NCBI RefSeq assembly: GCF_004402015.1
Contig: NZ_SOPW01000004.1
Coordinates: 62,001-126,000, forward strand
DNA: 64,000 bases
Direction: 5' to 3'
DNA from: Filobacillus milosensis
GTDB taxonomy: Bacteria > Bacillota > Bacilli > Bacillales > Alkalibacillaceae
The first letter of the stretch is position 1. Every line of letters begins with the position of its first letter. A program made the position numbers and the translations under genes. Below the pieces are notes generated by a model, which was given only the letters and a program-made list of their open reading frames with translations, did no database searches and was not told the DNA's origin. Positions 17,696-27,295 of this stretch are shown here, piece after piece.

Positions 17696-18043
17696 TTACT
17701 GATTTTCATTCAAATCTTGGATAATACGTTCAATTTTATTTCCGTATTCAATAGCTTCATCAATTTCAAAAGTTAATTCTGGTACTTTGCGTAGTCTTAT
17801 ACGGTTACCAATTTCTGAACGAATGAAACCTTTAGATTTCGCTAACCCAACTAAAGTATCTTCTTTTTGTTTGTCATCACCAAAAATAGAAATAAAAACC
17901 TTAGCTTGTTGTAAGTCACCTGATACTTGCACATCAGTGACGGTTACAAAACCAACTCTTGGGTCTTTAATTTTTCGAGATAAAATATCTCCTAATTCTT
18001 TCTTCATTTGCTCTGCGACTCGATTTGATCGAATATTACTCAA
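17696..18043 (-). CDS. rbfA: 30S ribosome-binding factor A
   Basis: A 115-residue KH-like factor for late 16S rRNA 5'-end maturation and cold adaptation. Family sequence begins [37 protein letters not shown]. The start is taken as the TTG at 18043, just after GAGGTGATCAAC; an in-frame reading to 18091 would add 16 residues with no match to the family and no ribosome binding site. Length then agrees with B. subtilis RbfA (117). It follows ylxP closely in the nusA-infB operon. Confidence 0.94.
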   Translation of the reverse strand: MSNIRSNRVAEQMKKELGDILSRKIKDPRVGFVTVTDVQVSGDLQQAKVFISIFGDDKQKEDTLVGLAKSKGFIRSEIGNRIRLRKVPELTFEIDEAIEYGNKIERIIQDLNENQ

Positions 18044-18068
18044 GTTGATCACCTCAAAAACCAGAGGA

Positions 18069-18347
18069 TTAGAGCCACTCGTAATCAACAACAGTGACTT
18101 CTAAATCCGTTCGCTGATCGATTGTGCGAACGACCTCTTGTAGTGTTTTTTCTGCCATGACTTTATCTACTGAAACAACAGCTATACCAAAAGCACAACG
18201 TTGCCATAAATCATGATAATCAATTTCGGAAATACTTATATTAAACTTGTTCCTAGATTGATGAATGACTTGTTTAATGATCGAACGTTTCTGTTTTAAT
18301 GAATGAACATCATATAACATACACTCCACATGTACATAACCTATCAT
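18069..18347 (-). CDS. ylxP: DUF503 protein YlxP
   Basis: A 92-residue protein of the YlxP/DUF503 family, found next to infB and rbfA across Firmicutes. Family features are the opening [22 protein letters not shown] and the central [22 protein letters not shown]. The role is unknown; ribosome assembly is suggested only by its neighbours. Its ATG overlaps the infB stop by four bases (ATGA). Confidence 0.92.
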   Translation of the reverse strand: MIGYVHVECMLYDVHSLKQKRSIIKQVIHQSRNKFNISISEIDYHDLWQRCAFGIAVVSVDKVMAEKTLQEVVRTIDQRTDLEVTVVDYEWL

Positions 18348-20527
18348 TTACGCTCAATTTCTTCCATGACATAAGCTTCAATGATGTCTCCCTCTTTAAG
18401 GTCGTTATAGTTTACCACAGTTATACCACATTCATAACCTTGTTGAACTTCTTTTACATCATCTTTATAACGTTTTAATGAGTCAATTTCGCCTTCAAAC
18501 TGTACAACACCATCACGTATTATTCTTATACCTGAATTACGTGTGATTTTACCGTCAGTTACGTAAGACCCTGCAATTGTACCAACTTTAGAAACTTTAA
18601 ATGTTTCACGTACTTCAACCTGACCGATTACTTTTTCTTCAAATTCAGGATCTAACATACCTTTCATTGCTGCTTCAATTTCTTCAATAACTTTGTAAAT
18701 CACGCGGTGTAAACGAATATCGATTTTTTCTTGCTCAGCTGTACGTTTAGCATTAGCATCTGGTCTAACGTTAAAACCAACTACTACAGCGTTGGAAGCT
18801 GCTGCTAAAATAATATCTGATTCAGTTATAGCACCTACACCAGTATGAATGATCTTAATGTTTACGCCATCTACTTCAATTTTTTGAAGTGATGATGCCA
18901 GTGCTTCAACAGAACCTTGAACGTCTGCTTTTACAATGACATTAATTTCTTTAACGTCACCTTCTTGGATTTGCTTAAATAAGTCATCCAAGCTAACTTT
19001 ACTTGTTTCTTCACGTTGACTTTCAATCTCTTTTTGTTTTCTTAAATCAGCAACGCGTTTTGCTTCTTTTTCATCTCCAAATACTACAAAACGATCACCT
19101 GCTTGTGGTACGTCTTGTAAACCGATGACTTCAACAGGTGTAGAAGGCCCAGCTTCTTTAACACGCTTGCCTAAATCGTTAGTCATTGCACGGACTTTAC
19201 CATAAGTGTGGCCCACAACTAATGGGTCTCCAACTTTTAACGTACCGTTTTGAACCAAGAAAGTTGCAACTGGCCCGCGACCTTTATCAAGCTCAGCTTC
19301 AATAACCGTTCCATCAGCTAAGCGGTCTGCATTAGCTTTTAATTCTTCAACTTCAGAAACTAAGTTGATCATTTCGACAAGGTCATCAATGCCTTCCCTT
19401 TTAATTGCCGATAAAGGAACAAAAATCGTTTCTCCACCCCAGTCTTCTGCTACAAGCTCATACTCCATGAGTTCTTGCATAACACGGTTAGGATCTGCTC
19501 CTTCTTTATCCATTTTATTAACTGCTACAATTATTGGTACTTCTGCTGCTTTAGCATGGTTAATCGCTTCAACTGTTTGAGGCATCACACCGTCATCAGC
19601 AGCTACAACTAATATAGCGATATCAGTAACCTGTGCTCCACGTGAACGCATACTTGTGAATGCTGCGTGACCTGGAGTATCTAAGAAGGTTATTTTCTTG
19701 CCGTCTTCTTCTATTTGATAAGCACCTATATGCTGTGTGATTCCACCCGCTTCACCTTCAGTAACTTTAGTATGACGAATAGAATCTAATAATGTTGTTT
19801 TACCATGGTCAACGTGACCCATTATAGTTACAACTGCTGGTCTTACTTCTAATTCACTTGGATCATCTTCTTTAATGTAATTATCTAAAGCTGTTTCCTC
19901 AACAACAATTTCTTCTTCAACTTCTACTCCGTAATCGTCACAAATTAATTCAATAGATTCCGCTTCGAGTGTTTGATTAATTGTAGCCATAACTCCTAAC
20001 ATCATTAACTTTTTAATGATTTCAGAGCTATCTTTATTTAATTTCTCAGCTAGTTCACCAACTGTTAAAGAACCTGAATAAGTAATTTTTTCTGGAGTTT
20101 GTTTTGGTTGTTGTGATTGTTGAGCTTGAGGTTGTTGTTGATTTTGCTTTCTATTTTGCTTACCTTTGTTTTGTTTCTTATTTGGTTTATTATTATGTTT
20201 TTTCGAATGACTCTGATTATGGTTCTGGTTTTGGTTAGAATTTTGGTTCTTTTTATGGTTTGGTTTGTTATTTGATTTATTGTTATTTGGATTAGAATTT
20301 TGTTTATTATTTTGTTGAGACTGATTGTTATTCTTTTTTGTTTCCGTTTTAGGTTCACTCTTCTCTTGTTTATTATTAAGTTTATTATCAAGCTGTCGTT
20401 TAGCATTTTCATTTATTGTAGACATATGATTTGACACTTCAATATCTAAATCTTTTAAATGATTGATGACTTCTTTACTTGATAAGTTGTTTTCTTTTGC
20501 GTATTCATATACTCGCATTTTTTTCAT
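18344..20527 (-). CDS. infB: Translation initiation factor IF-2
   Basis: A 727-residue GTPase that brings initiator tRNA to the 30S subunit and promotes subunit joining. The N-terminal IF2N domain ([21 protein letters not shown]) is followed by a strongly N/Q/K-rich linker (about 55-147) and a second IF2N-like domain ([14 protein letters not shown]). The G domain then has G1 GHVDHGKTT near 237, G3 DTPGH and G4 NKMD. C-terminal barrels end with [22 protein letters not shown]. The B. subtilis protein has a similar N-rich linker. The start shown has an extra MKK compared with MRVYEYAK; the ATG at 20527 follows a GGGGGTGAATGT ribosome binding site. Confidence 0.97.
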   Translation of the reverse strand: MKKMRVYEYAKENNLSSKEVINHLKDLDIEVSNHMSTINENAKRQLDNKLNNKQEKSEPKTETKKNNNQSQQNNKQNSNPNNNKSNNKPNHKKNQNSNQNQNHNQSHSKKHNNKPNKKQNKGKQNRKQNQQQPQAQQSQQPKQTPEKITYSGSLTVGELAEKLNKDSSEIIKKLMMLGVMATINQTLEAESIELICDDYGVEVEEEIVVEETALDNYIKEDDPSELEVRPAVVTIMGHVDHGKTTLLDSIRHTKVTEGEAGGITQHIGAYQIEEDGKKITFLDTPGHAAFTSMRSRGAQVTDIAILVVAADDGVMPQTVEAINHAKAAEVPIIVAVNKMDKEGADPNRVMQELMEYELVAEDWGGETIFVPLSAIKREGIDDLVEMINLVSEVEELKANADRLADGTVIEAELDKGRGPVATFLVQNGTLKVGDPLVVGHTYGKVRAMTNDLGKRVKEAGPSTPVEVIGLQDVPQAGDRFVVFGDEKEAKRVADLRKQKEIESQREETSKVSLDDLFKQIQEGDVKEINVIVKADVQGSVEALASSLQKIEVDGVNIKIIHTGVGAITESDIILAAASNAVVVGFNVRPDANAKRTAEQEKIDIRLHRVIYKVIEEIEAAMKGMLDPEFEEKVIGQVEVRETFKVSKVGTIAGSYVTDGKITRNSGIRIIRDGVVQFEGEIDSLKRYKDDVKEVQQGYECGITVVNYNDLKEGDIIEAYVMEEIERK

Positions 20528-20543
20528 ACATTCACCCCCGTGA

Positions 20544-20843
20544 TTAATCGCTAATTAATTGCAAAAATTTCTTAGTAAATCCTTCATCTAATACAGCTGC
20601 TGCAACTCGGTCTTCTTTACCAATTGCATGTGAAATTTCTGCTCTTGTTCCAACAATTCGATACGGAACGTTGTAACTATTGCATTTATCACTAAATTTC
20701 TTTCTAGTATTTGATGAAGCATCATTTGCAATTAAAACTAACGTGGCCTTCCCTGAACGAATATCATTTAGTATGGCATCTTCACCTAAAGATACTTTAT
20801 TAGCTCTAAATGCCAACCCTAATAAATTCAAATAACTACTCAT
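20544..20843 (-). CDS. ylxQ: L7Ae-family ribosomal protein-like YlxQ
   Basis: A 99-residue L7Ae/L30e-fold RNA-binding protein. The pattern [43 protein letters not shown] is typical. Relatives bind kink-turn RNAs; the cellular target of YlxQ is not established. It lies between ylxR and infB, three bases after the ylxR stop, as in other Firmicutes. Confidence 0.93.
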   Translation of the reverse strand: MSSYLNLLGLAFRANKVSLGEDAILNDIRSGKATLVLIANDASSNTRKKFSDKCNSYNVPYRIVGTRAEISHAIGKEDRVAAAVLDEGFTKKFLQLISD

Positions 20844-20846
20844 TTA

Positions 20847-21113
20847 TTATTCGCCTACTTTTTCCATTAGATCATCGTATAAACTAGAGTCTATTGAAGT
20901 GTTTAAGTGCCTTTGTAGTATATTAGACTTCTTAGCTTTTTCGACGACTTCTTTGCTTCTACTTAAGTATGCGCCTCTCCCATTCATTTTTCCTGAATCA
21001 TCGATAAACGTTTCACCGTCTTTATTACGTACAATTCGAATGAGATCTTTTTTCGGGAACATTTCCTGCGTGACGACGCATTTTCTAAGTGGTTCCTTTT
21101 TAGCCACAGTCAC
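20847..21113 (-). CDS. ylxR: YlxR/RnpM family RNA-binding protein
   Basis: An 88-residue basic protein with the DUF448 signature: RKCVVTQEMFPKKDLIRIVR, then GKMNGRGAYLSRS. The B. subtilis protein has been described as a nucleoid-associated-like regulator and, as RnpM, as a modulator of RNase P; either role is taken from the family, not from this sequence. It is encoded directly after nusA with nine bases between. Confidence 0.93.
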   Translation of the reverse strand: MTVAKKEPLRKCVVTQEMFPKKDLIRIVRNKDGETFIDDSGKMNGRGAYLSRSKEVVEKAKKSNILQRHLNTSIDSSLYDDLMEKVGE

Positions 21114-21122
21114 TCCCCCTTA

Positions 21123-22199
21123 TTATTCAAGATCGAAAGTGTCTTCTTCTGTGTCTAAGATACCTGATTCTCTTGCTTCAGATTCACTTTTAATATCTAT
21201 CTTCCATCCTGTCAATTTAGCAGCTAATCTTGCATTTTGACCTCGCTTACCAATAGCTAAGGATAATTGATGGTCTGGAACGATAACAGTTGTCGCATTA
21301 TCCTCTTCATCAACTAAGACATCTATAACCTGAGAAGGACTTAATGCATTAGAGATGTATACTACAGGATCTTCTGACCATTGAACAATATCAATTTTCT
21401 CTCCACGCAATTCATCAACAATTGTTTGAACACGCTGACCGCGTTGTCCTACACATGCCCCAACCGGATCAATTTCAGGGTCTTCAGCAAAAACGCTTAT
21501 CTTCGAACGATCTCCAGCTTCACGAGCAACTGATCTAATTTCAACAATTCCTTCATAAATTTCAGGAACTTCCATTTCAAATAAACGTTTTAATAACCCT
21601 GGATGAGTTCGAGAAACATATACCTGAGGACCTTTACTCGTATTTTCAACCCTTGTTACATATACCTTAATACGGTCATGAATATCATAGGATTCATTAG
21701 GCATAATTTCATTAAAAGGTAACTTACCTTCAAGCTTACCTAAATGTACATACATGAAACGTTGATCTTTTCGTTGTATCTTACCAGTCATGATATCTTC
21801 AACGCGATCGGCGAAGTCATTATATATGACGCCTCTTTCTGCTTCTCTTACACGTTGAGTAACAACTTGCTTGGCTGCTTGAGCTGCGATACGTCCAAAG
21901 TTTCGAGGTGTGACTTCCTTTTCTACTACATCTTCAACCTCGTAGGATGGATCAATTTCTTTAGCTTCCTCTAGTGAAATCTCAAGTTGATCATCCATGA
22001 CTTCATCAACAACTTCTAACCTTGCAAAAACCTTCATACCTTCATCTTGGTTTAATTCAACGCGTACGTTTGTTCTCGAATTAAAATTCTTCTTGTAAGC
22101 CGACACTAATGCAGCGTCTAATGCTTCATACAGAATCTCTCTGTCAATCCCTTTTTCATCAGCTAAATATTCAATAGCATCATATAATTCCGAACTCAA
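21123..22199 (-). CDS. nusA: Transcription termination/antitermination protein NusA
   Basis: A 358-residue RNA polymerase-associated factor affecting pausing, intrinsic termination and antitermination. Domains in order: N-terminal RNAP-binding domain (to about 130), S1 domain (GVIYNDFADRVEDIMTGKIQRKDQ onward, about 132-200), KH1 (VGACVGQRGQRVQTIVDELRGEKIDIV) and KH2 (LAIGKRGQNARLAAKLTGWKIDI). There are no C-terminal acidic repeats, which is normal for Firmicutes. The order rimP-nusA-ylxR-ylxQ-infB is the classic operon. Confidence 0.97.
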   Translation of the reverse strand: MSSELYDAIEYLADEKGIDREILYEALDAALVSAYKKNFNSRTNVRVELNQDEGMKVFARLEVVDEVMDDQLEISLEEAKEIDPSYEVEDVVEKEVTPRNFGRIAAQAAKQVVTQRVREAERGVIYNDFADRVEDIMTGKIQRKDQRFMYVHLGKLEGKLPFNEIMPNESYDIHDRIKVYVTRVENTSKGPQVYVSRTHPGLLKRLFEMEVPEIYEGIVEIRSVAREAGDRSKISVFAEDPEIDPVGACVGQRGQRVQTIVDELRGEKIDIVQWSEDPVVYISNALSPSQVIDVLVDEEDNATTVIVPDHQLSLAIGKRGQNARLAAKLTGWKIDIKSESEARESGILDTEEDTFDLE

Positions 22200-22217
22200 C
22201 AGACTTACCTCCTCATA

Positions 22218-22688
22218 TTAAAAAGTTACCGCTATATTGGCTTTAGCGATTTTTTCAAATGGTATTAAAACTTCTTTTGTTCTTGTTTTTACTTTGATGT
22301 TTAAGATGATTTGATCGTTTTCAAATTGAATTAAATCACCATAGAATTCTTTTTCACCATCAATTGGCTCATAAGTTTTCACATAAATATGTGAACCAAT
22401 AAAACGTTCAAAGTCAGAACGTTTTTTCAAGCGGCGTTCAACTCCAGGAGATGATACTTCTAAAAAATATGCTTGCTCGATAGGATCAATTTCATCTAAT
22501 TTCTCACTTAGACGTTCACTGACTTTGCCACATTCTTCAATATCAATGCCGCCTTCTTTATCAACGTATACACGTAAGAAGTGATTATTACCTTCTTTAA
22601 CAAATTCAACTTCTACTAGTTCAAGGTTCATTTCGTCTGCGATTGGTTGTACCAACTCTTCAGTTAAAGATACAATCTTCTTACTCAA
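22218..22688 (-). CDS. rimP: Ribosome maturation factor RimP
   Basis: A 156-residue factor for 30S subunit assembly. Family pattern: LVEVEFVKEGNNHFLRVYVDKEGGIDIEECGKVSERLSEKLDEIDPIEQAYFLEVSSPGVERRLK. The start is the TTG at 22688, seven bases after AAAGGAGG. The in-frame GTG at 22709 lies upstream of that ribosome binding site and is rejected. The resulting 156 residues equal the B. subtilis length. It opens the nusA-infB operon. Confidence 0.95.
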   Translation of the reverse strand: MSKKIVSLTEELVQPIADEMNLELVEVEFVKEGNNHFLRVYVDKEGGIDIEECGKVSERLSEKLDEIDPIEQAYFLEVSSPGVERRLKKRSDFERFIGSHIYVKTYEPIDGEKEFYGDLIQFENDQIILNIKVKTRTKEVLIPFEKIAKANIAVTF

Positions 22689-22732
22689 CTCAATGCCTCC
22701 TTTACACACATAAATCTAAGAAAAGCTAAAAT

Positions 22733-22738
22733 ATTATA
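22733..22738 (-). promoter_or_regulatory. Possible -10 of the rimP-nusA-infB promoter
   Basis: The minus strand reads CTATAATATT with a perfect TATAAT at 22738-22733, about 45 bases before the rimP start. No good -35 is seen at 16-18 bp, so this is a weak call based on the -10 and on its place after the polC terminator. Confidence 0.35.
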
Positions 22739-22761
22739 GTTTTTTTCCTTTATTCAATAAA

Positions 22762-22787
22762 TTTCCCTGCTGAAACCAGCAGGGAAA
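22762..22787 (-). terminator. Second hairpin in the polC-rimP gap
   Basis: TTTCCCTGCTG and CAGCAGGGAAA form an 11-bp perfect stem with a 4-base loop. On the minus strand it is followed by TTTATTGAATAA, a poor U-tract. It may back up the polC terminator or mark an mRNA end. Confidence 0.6.
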
Positions 22788-22796
22788 GATAAAACG

Positions 22797-22820
22797 AAAG
22801 AGTGGGAATTCCCACTCTTT
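22797..22820 (-). terminator. Terminator after polC
   Basis: A 24-base perfect palindrome (AAAGAGTGGG, AATT, CCCACTCTTT) followed on the minus strand by CGTTTTATCTTT. It lies about 70 bases past the polC stop. The lack of an unpaired loop beyond AATT means the effective hairpin has a slightly shorter stem. Confidence 0.7.
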
Positions 22821-22888
22821 GTGCTTTTCCGTATCTTTTGCTTAACCAATTGAAAATATACCATAATAACCAATTAAATGCAAATGAT

Positions 22889-25800
22889 TTAGAACAAGGA
22901 AAGCTGGTTTTGATCTGGTAATCCTTCAAGGCATCCGTGTTGATCCAGATACTCAAGAACTGTCTTTGAAATACGACTTCGTTCTCTTAGATCTTCTTTA
23001 GATAGAAACTCTCCATCTTCTCTCACCTTAACAATATTTATAGCTGCATTAGTTCCTAACCCATCAACAGCATTAAATGGTGGAATAAGAGTATTTCCCT
23101 CAACAATAAACTCGCTTGCTTTCGAACGATATAGATCAACTTTTTGGAATGAGTAACCACGTTCACACATTTCAAGTGCAAGTTCAAGAACTGTTAATAA
23201 ACTTTTCTCTTTAGGTGCGGCATCATTTCCTTTTTCTAAAATCTCTTCAATTCTCGCCCTGATAGCTTCTGATCCACGAACCATTGTGTCGAGTTCAAAA
23301 TCGCTTGCTCGAACTGTGAAATATGCTGCGTAGAATTCAATTGGATAATGTACTTTGAAATAAGCGATTCTAACTGCCATTAATACATAAGCAGCTGCGT
23401 GCGCTTTCGGGAACATGTATTTAATCTTTAAACACGACTGTATATACCAATCAGGTACACCATGTTTTTTCATTTCTTCAATCCACTCATCAGACAGGCC
23501 TTTACCTTTACGAACGTGTTCCATAATCGTAAAGGCTAAAGAAGCCTCAAGGCCTTGGTGCATTAAATAAACCATGATGTCATCACGACATCCTATTACT
23601 TCACCGATTTCACAAATACCATCATTAATTAATTCTTGTGCATTGCCCAGCCATACATCAGTTCCATGTGACAGGCCTGATATAATGACCAACTCAGCAA
23701 ATGTTGATGGTTTGGTATCTTCAAGCATTTGTCTGACAAAACGTGTTCCAAATTCAGGTACACCTAATGTTCCGGTCTTACATAAAATTTGATCAGGTGT
23801 GACCCCAAGCGGTTCAGGTCCTTCGAAAATTTTCATCACTTCAGAATCATTTGTTGGAACATCTTTTGGATCAATACCTGTTAAGTCTTGAAGCATTCGA
23901 ATGACGGTAGGATCATCGTGTCCAAGTATATCCAGCTTTAAGAGATTATCGTGTATGGAATGGAAGTCAAAATGAGTCGTTTTCCATTCGGAATTACGAT
24001 CATCAGCAGGAAACTGTATTGGTGTAAAATCATAAATTTCCTGATCATCTGGAACTACGATGATTCCCCCAGGATGCTGCCCGGTTGTACGTTTAACACC
24101 TGTACACCCTTTAACTAATCGTGAAATTTCAGCTTGTCTATACATCAACTGGTTATCTTGCGCATAACCCTTCACATAACCGAACGCTGTCTTCTCTGCC
24201 ACAGTACCGATTGTACCCGCACGATAAACATTATCTTCACCAAATAATACTTTTGTATAATGGTGTGCTTTAGGCTGATATTCACCTGAGAAGTTTAAGT
24301 CAATATCAGGTACCTTATCCCCTTTGAATCCTAGGAATGTCTCAAAAGGAATATCTTGCCCGTCACGAACAAGGTTCTCTCCACATTCTGGACAAGCTTT
24401 CTCAGGTAAATCATAGCCAGAACCAACTGAACCGTCATCATAGAAATGATAATAACTACAAGCATCACAAACGTAATGCGGTGGCAATGGATTTACTTCT
24501 GTGATATCAAGCATTGTAGCGACGAAAGATGACCCTACTGAGCCACGAGAACCTACTAAGTATCCATCTTCTAGTGATTTTTTAACGAGTTTTTCAGAGA
24601 TTAAATAAATAACTGAAAATCCGTTACTAATAATACTTTTTAATTCTTTTTCAAGTCGATTAACTACAATATCAGGTAGGTTATCACCATAGATTGATTT
24701 TGCTCGATTAAAGCATGTTTCACGAATTTCTTCATCTGCACCTTCAATGTTAGGTGTATAAAGGTCATCTTTTACTGGCTTAACTTCCCCAACTTGATCT
24801 GCTACCCAGTTGCTATTACTAATGACCAGCTCTTTTGCTTTTTCTTCACCTAAGAAAGAGAAGTCATCCAACATCTCAATTGTGGTTTTGAAATAAACAT
24901 CTGGTATAGTTTGTCTATTTAATGGGTTACCACTTTGTGACCCAATTAATATTTTTCGATAGACTTTTTCATGTGGGTCAAGGTAATGAGTATTTCCAGT
25001 TGCTACAACTTTCTTATTTTGTTTTTCACCAATCTTTACTAATTTTTTAATTAGCTGCTTAATGTGTTCAACCGACTGCACTTGCTCTTTTTCAATTAAA
25101 TGATAATAGTTCATCGGAGGTTGAACTTCTATATAATCATAAAATTCAGCTACTTTTTCTGCTTCATCTTCAGATTTTAAAGCAATTGTATCGAAGAGTT
25201 CACCTTGATTACAGCCTGAGCCTATGATTAAGCCTTCTCTATGCTCAACTAATTTAGAGCGAGGAATTCTAGGGACACGATAAAAATAATTGACATGTGC
25301 CATAGAAACGAGTTTAAATAAATTCTTCAAACCTTCTTGCGATTTTGCGATAATCGTAGCATGATTTGGCCTAGATCGTTTATATGAATCTCCTTCTCCA
25401 ACATGGCGATTTAATTCGTGATGACTGTACATTTCTTTTTCCATCGCAGATTTAATTAAGTTCCACAGTAAATAACCTGTAGCTTCTGCATCATAAATTG
25501 CTCGGTGGTGTTGGGTAAGGTCTATATTTAAATGCTTACAAAGTGTATTCAGTCTGTGATTCTTTAGCTCCGGATATAATAGCCTCGCTAATTCTAACGT
25601 ATCAATGACTGGGTTAGTAACTTTTTCGATATCCATCCGTTGAAAAGCAGCATTAATAAACCCAATATCAAAGCTGGCATTGTGAGCTACCAGTATATCT
25701 TCGCCCATCCATTCATAGAAATCCTGCATGACTTCTTCAATTTCAGGTGCACCTACCACCATGTCATCTGTAATTCCCGTTAAATCAATCGTTGTTTGAC

Positions 25801-27178
25801 TTAATTTTTGATGTGGATTAGCAAATCTTTCAAATCGATCTACAATTTCACCTTGATAAACTTTTACAGCTGCTAATTCTATAATTTTGTCATAAGAAGC
25901 TGAAAGTCCTGTTGTTTCCACGTCAAATACTATATAATTTGCTTCGTTCAAATCTAATTCAACTGGATTATAAGCAATTGGAATCCCATCATCTACCAAG
26001 TTTGCTTCTAAACCATAAAGCACTTTCACTCCGTGTTTCTCACCGGCACTGTGTGCTTCTGGAAATGCTTGCACCACAGCGTGATCAGTTATCGCAATTG
26101 CCGAATGCCCCCATCTAGCTGCTCTTTCTATTAAATTTGAAGCAGATACAGTGGCGTCCATAGAACTCATCGTGGTATGTGCATGTAATTCTACTCTTTT
26201 ATCCTTAGAATCATCTTTTCTTTCTTTGGGAGCTACTTCATGTAAATCGTTACCCATCATCATTAACTCATTGGTAAAAGTATCGGTTTGGATACTTCCT
26301 CGTCCTTTAACCCAAATACCTTCTTTTACTTTTTTGAATAACTCTTTTTGTTCATCACCTTTTGAGAACATTTTTATTTGAATTGAATCTGTATAGTCAG
26401 TAATACTAACGATTAATAAATCACGGCCAGAACGTAAATTACGAATATCAACATCAAAAACATAACCTTGAATCGTCATCCGTTTTTCTTCTTCTAAAAT
26501 ATTACGTAATTGTTCTGGTTCATCTTGTATATCATTTCCGATTTTTAGTGGAACATTATCATACGAATATTCTTTGTCAGTTTTGGCACGTTCTTCTTTT
26601 TCTTTAATCGCACGTTCAATATAATTCTGTTCTTCAACTTGTTTTTGCTTTTGAAATTGTTCTATTTCTTCATCATTACGGGAGATTTCAAATTGAAGTT
26701 GATAACTTTTTAGACCTCTTTTTTCACAAAAATCACTAAACAGAGGACTAATTTTCTTTTTCATGGAACTAGCTTCTGTACCATTACGCGCATAAACTGT
26801 AAGTAGACCGCCGTTAATTTGAGGAATTTGTTTACATATAAAATCTTTATACGCAGGAAATAAGTCGTTAACTGAATGAATAAAAAATTTCCAATAGGCA
26901 CCTATAGCTTCTTCACTTAATTCTTGTTCATCTGTCGAAATAATAACCTCGACATTTGCTATATGTCTAAAAGCTTCATTCATTCTAGCTATAAAAACTT
27001 CCAAAGCTTCACAAGAAAACGGTTTTGTCTTATGTATAAAGAATTGCCATCTTTTTTCATTTTTTAAAACCATTAACTTATCTAAAATAGCATCATGAAA
27101 TTCCTGGTCAACCAAATCCTGTGGGAGGCCAATTTGTTTTAATAACAAATTAAGTTTTTCATGCTTAGTTAAGTCCAT
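22889..27178 (-). CDS. polC: DNA polymerase III alpha subunit, Gram-positive type (PolC)
   Basis: A 1429-residue replicative polymerase with built-in proofreading. Order: N-terminal domains and an OB-fold (about 230-320), a PHP domain starting at HAHTTMSSMDATVS (about 331) that is interrupted by a DnaQ-type exonuclease beginning YIVFDVETTGLSASYD (about 415), the rest of PHP, then palm/fingers. A zinc ribbon (CDACSYYHF...CPEC, about 900-935) precedes the catalytic VPDIDLNFS near 958. GVKRTTGQHPGGIIVVPDDQ and YMFPKAHAAAYVLMAVRIAYFK are PolC signatures. Length matches the usual 1430-1440. Start ATG with GGGGGAAGCAATT. It stands alone between terminators. Confidence 0.97.
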   Translation of the reverse strand: MDLTKHEKLNLLLKQIGLPQDLVDQEFHDAILDKLMVLKNEKRWQFFIHKTKPFSCEALEVFIARMNEAFRHIANVEVIISTDEQELSEEAIGAYWKFFIHSVNDLFPAYKDFICKQIPQINGGLLTVYARNGTEASSMKKKISPLFSDFCEKRGLKSYQLQFEISRNDEEIEQFQKQKQVEEQNYIERAIKEKEERAKTDKEYSYDNVPLKIGNDIQDEPEQLRNILEEEKRMTIQGYVFDVDIRNLRSGRDLLIVSITDYTDSIQIKMFSKGDEQKELFKKVKEGIWVKGRGSIQTDTFTNELMMMGNDLHEVAPKERKDDSKDKRVELHAHTTMSSMDATVSASNLIERAARWGHSAIAITDHAVVQAFPEAHSAGEKHGVKVLYGLEANLVDDGIPIAYNPVELDLNEANYIVFDVETTGLSASYDKIIELAAVKVYQGEIVDRFERFANPHQKLSQTTIDLTGITDDMVVGAPEIEEVMQDFYEWMGEDILVAHNASFDIGFINAAFQRMDIEKVTNPVIDTLELARLLYPELKNHRLNTLCKHLNIDLTQHHRAIYDAEATGYLLWNLIKSAMEKEMYSHHELNRHVGEGDSYKRSRPNHATIIAKSQEGLKNLFKLVSMAHVNYFYRVPRIPRSKLVEHREGLIIGSGCNQGELFDTIALKSEDEAEKVAEFYDYIEVQPPMNYYHLIEKEQVQSVEHIKQLIKKLVKIGEKQNKKVVATGNTHYLDPHEKVYRKILIGSQSGNPLNRQTIPDVYFKTTIEMLDDFSFLGEEKAKELVISNSNWVADQVGEVKPVKDDLYTPNIEGADEEIRETCFNRAKSIYGDNLPDIVVNRLEKELKSIISNGFSVIYLISEKLVKKSLEDGYLVGSRGSVGSSFVATMLDITEVNPLPPHYVCDACSYYHFYDDGSVGSGYDLPEKACPECGENLVRDGQDIPFETFLGFKGDKVPDIDLNFSGEYQPKAHHYTKVLFGEDNVYRAGTIGTVAEKTAFGYVKGYAQDNQLMYRQAEISRLVKGCTGVKRTTGQHPGGIIVVPDDQEIYDFTPIQFPADDRNSEWKTTHFDFHSIHDNLLKLDILGHDDPTVIRMLQDLTGIDPKDVPTNDSEVMKIFEGPEPLGVTPDQILCKTGTLGVPEFGTRFVRQMLEDTKPSTFAELVIISGLSHGTDVWLGNAQELINDGICEIGEVIGCRDDIMVYLMHQGLEASLAFTIMEHVRKGKGLSDEWIEEMKKHGVPDWYIQSCLKIKYMFPKAHAAAYVLMAVRIAYFKVHYPIEFYAAYFTVRASDFELDTMVRGSEAIRARIEEILEKGNDAAPKEKSLLTVLELALEMCERGYSFQKVDLYRSKASEFIVEGNTLIPPFNAVDGLGTNAAINIVKVREDGEFLSKEDLRERSRISKTVLEYLDQHGCLEGLPDQNQLSLF

Positions 27179-27213
27179 AATTGCTTCCCCCGTCTAAAAT
27201 AAAAATGATTAAT

Positions 27214-27250
27214 AAACCCTTGTCAATTATAACTTAATCGACAAGGGTTT
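27214..27250 (-). terminator. 11-bp perfect stem-loop upstream of polC
   Basis: AAACCCTTGTC and GACAAGGGTTT pair around a 15-base loop. On the minus strand it is followed by ATTAATCATTTTTATTTT, so it can end transcription coming from proS. The loop contains a TATAAT, discussed under the polC promoter. Confidence 0.65.
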
Positions 27251-27255
27251 GTCTT
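27226..27255 (-). promoter_or_regulatory. Possible polC promoter inside the terminator hairpin
   Basis: On the minus strand AAGACA (27255-27250), 18 bases, then TATAAT (27231-27226). The -10 is perfect and the -35 fair (four of six). The -10 lies in the loop of the hairpin at 27214-27250, so terminator and promoter would share sequence. Confidence 0.4.
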
Positions 27256-27295
27256 GATGAACTTAAATTTAGGCTCTATTAAATCCTTGTAGTTT

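Noticed and set aside
20065-20412. 115-codon frame on the minus strand inside infB, rich in I, N and K
   Set aside because: It is a shifted reading of the low-complexity linker of infB, with no ribosome binding site and no family pattern.
20899-21240. 113-codon frame on the plus strand over ylxR and the nusA end
   Set aside because: Crosses two real minus-strand genes and their gap; no support.
22750-22956. 68-codon minus-strand frame over the polC 3' end
   Set aside because: Overlaps polC in another frame and runs through the terminator hairpins.
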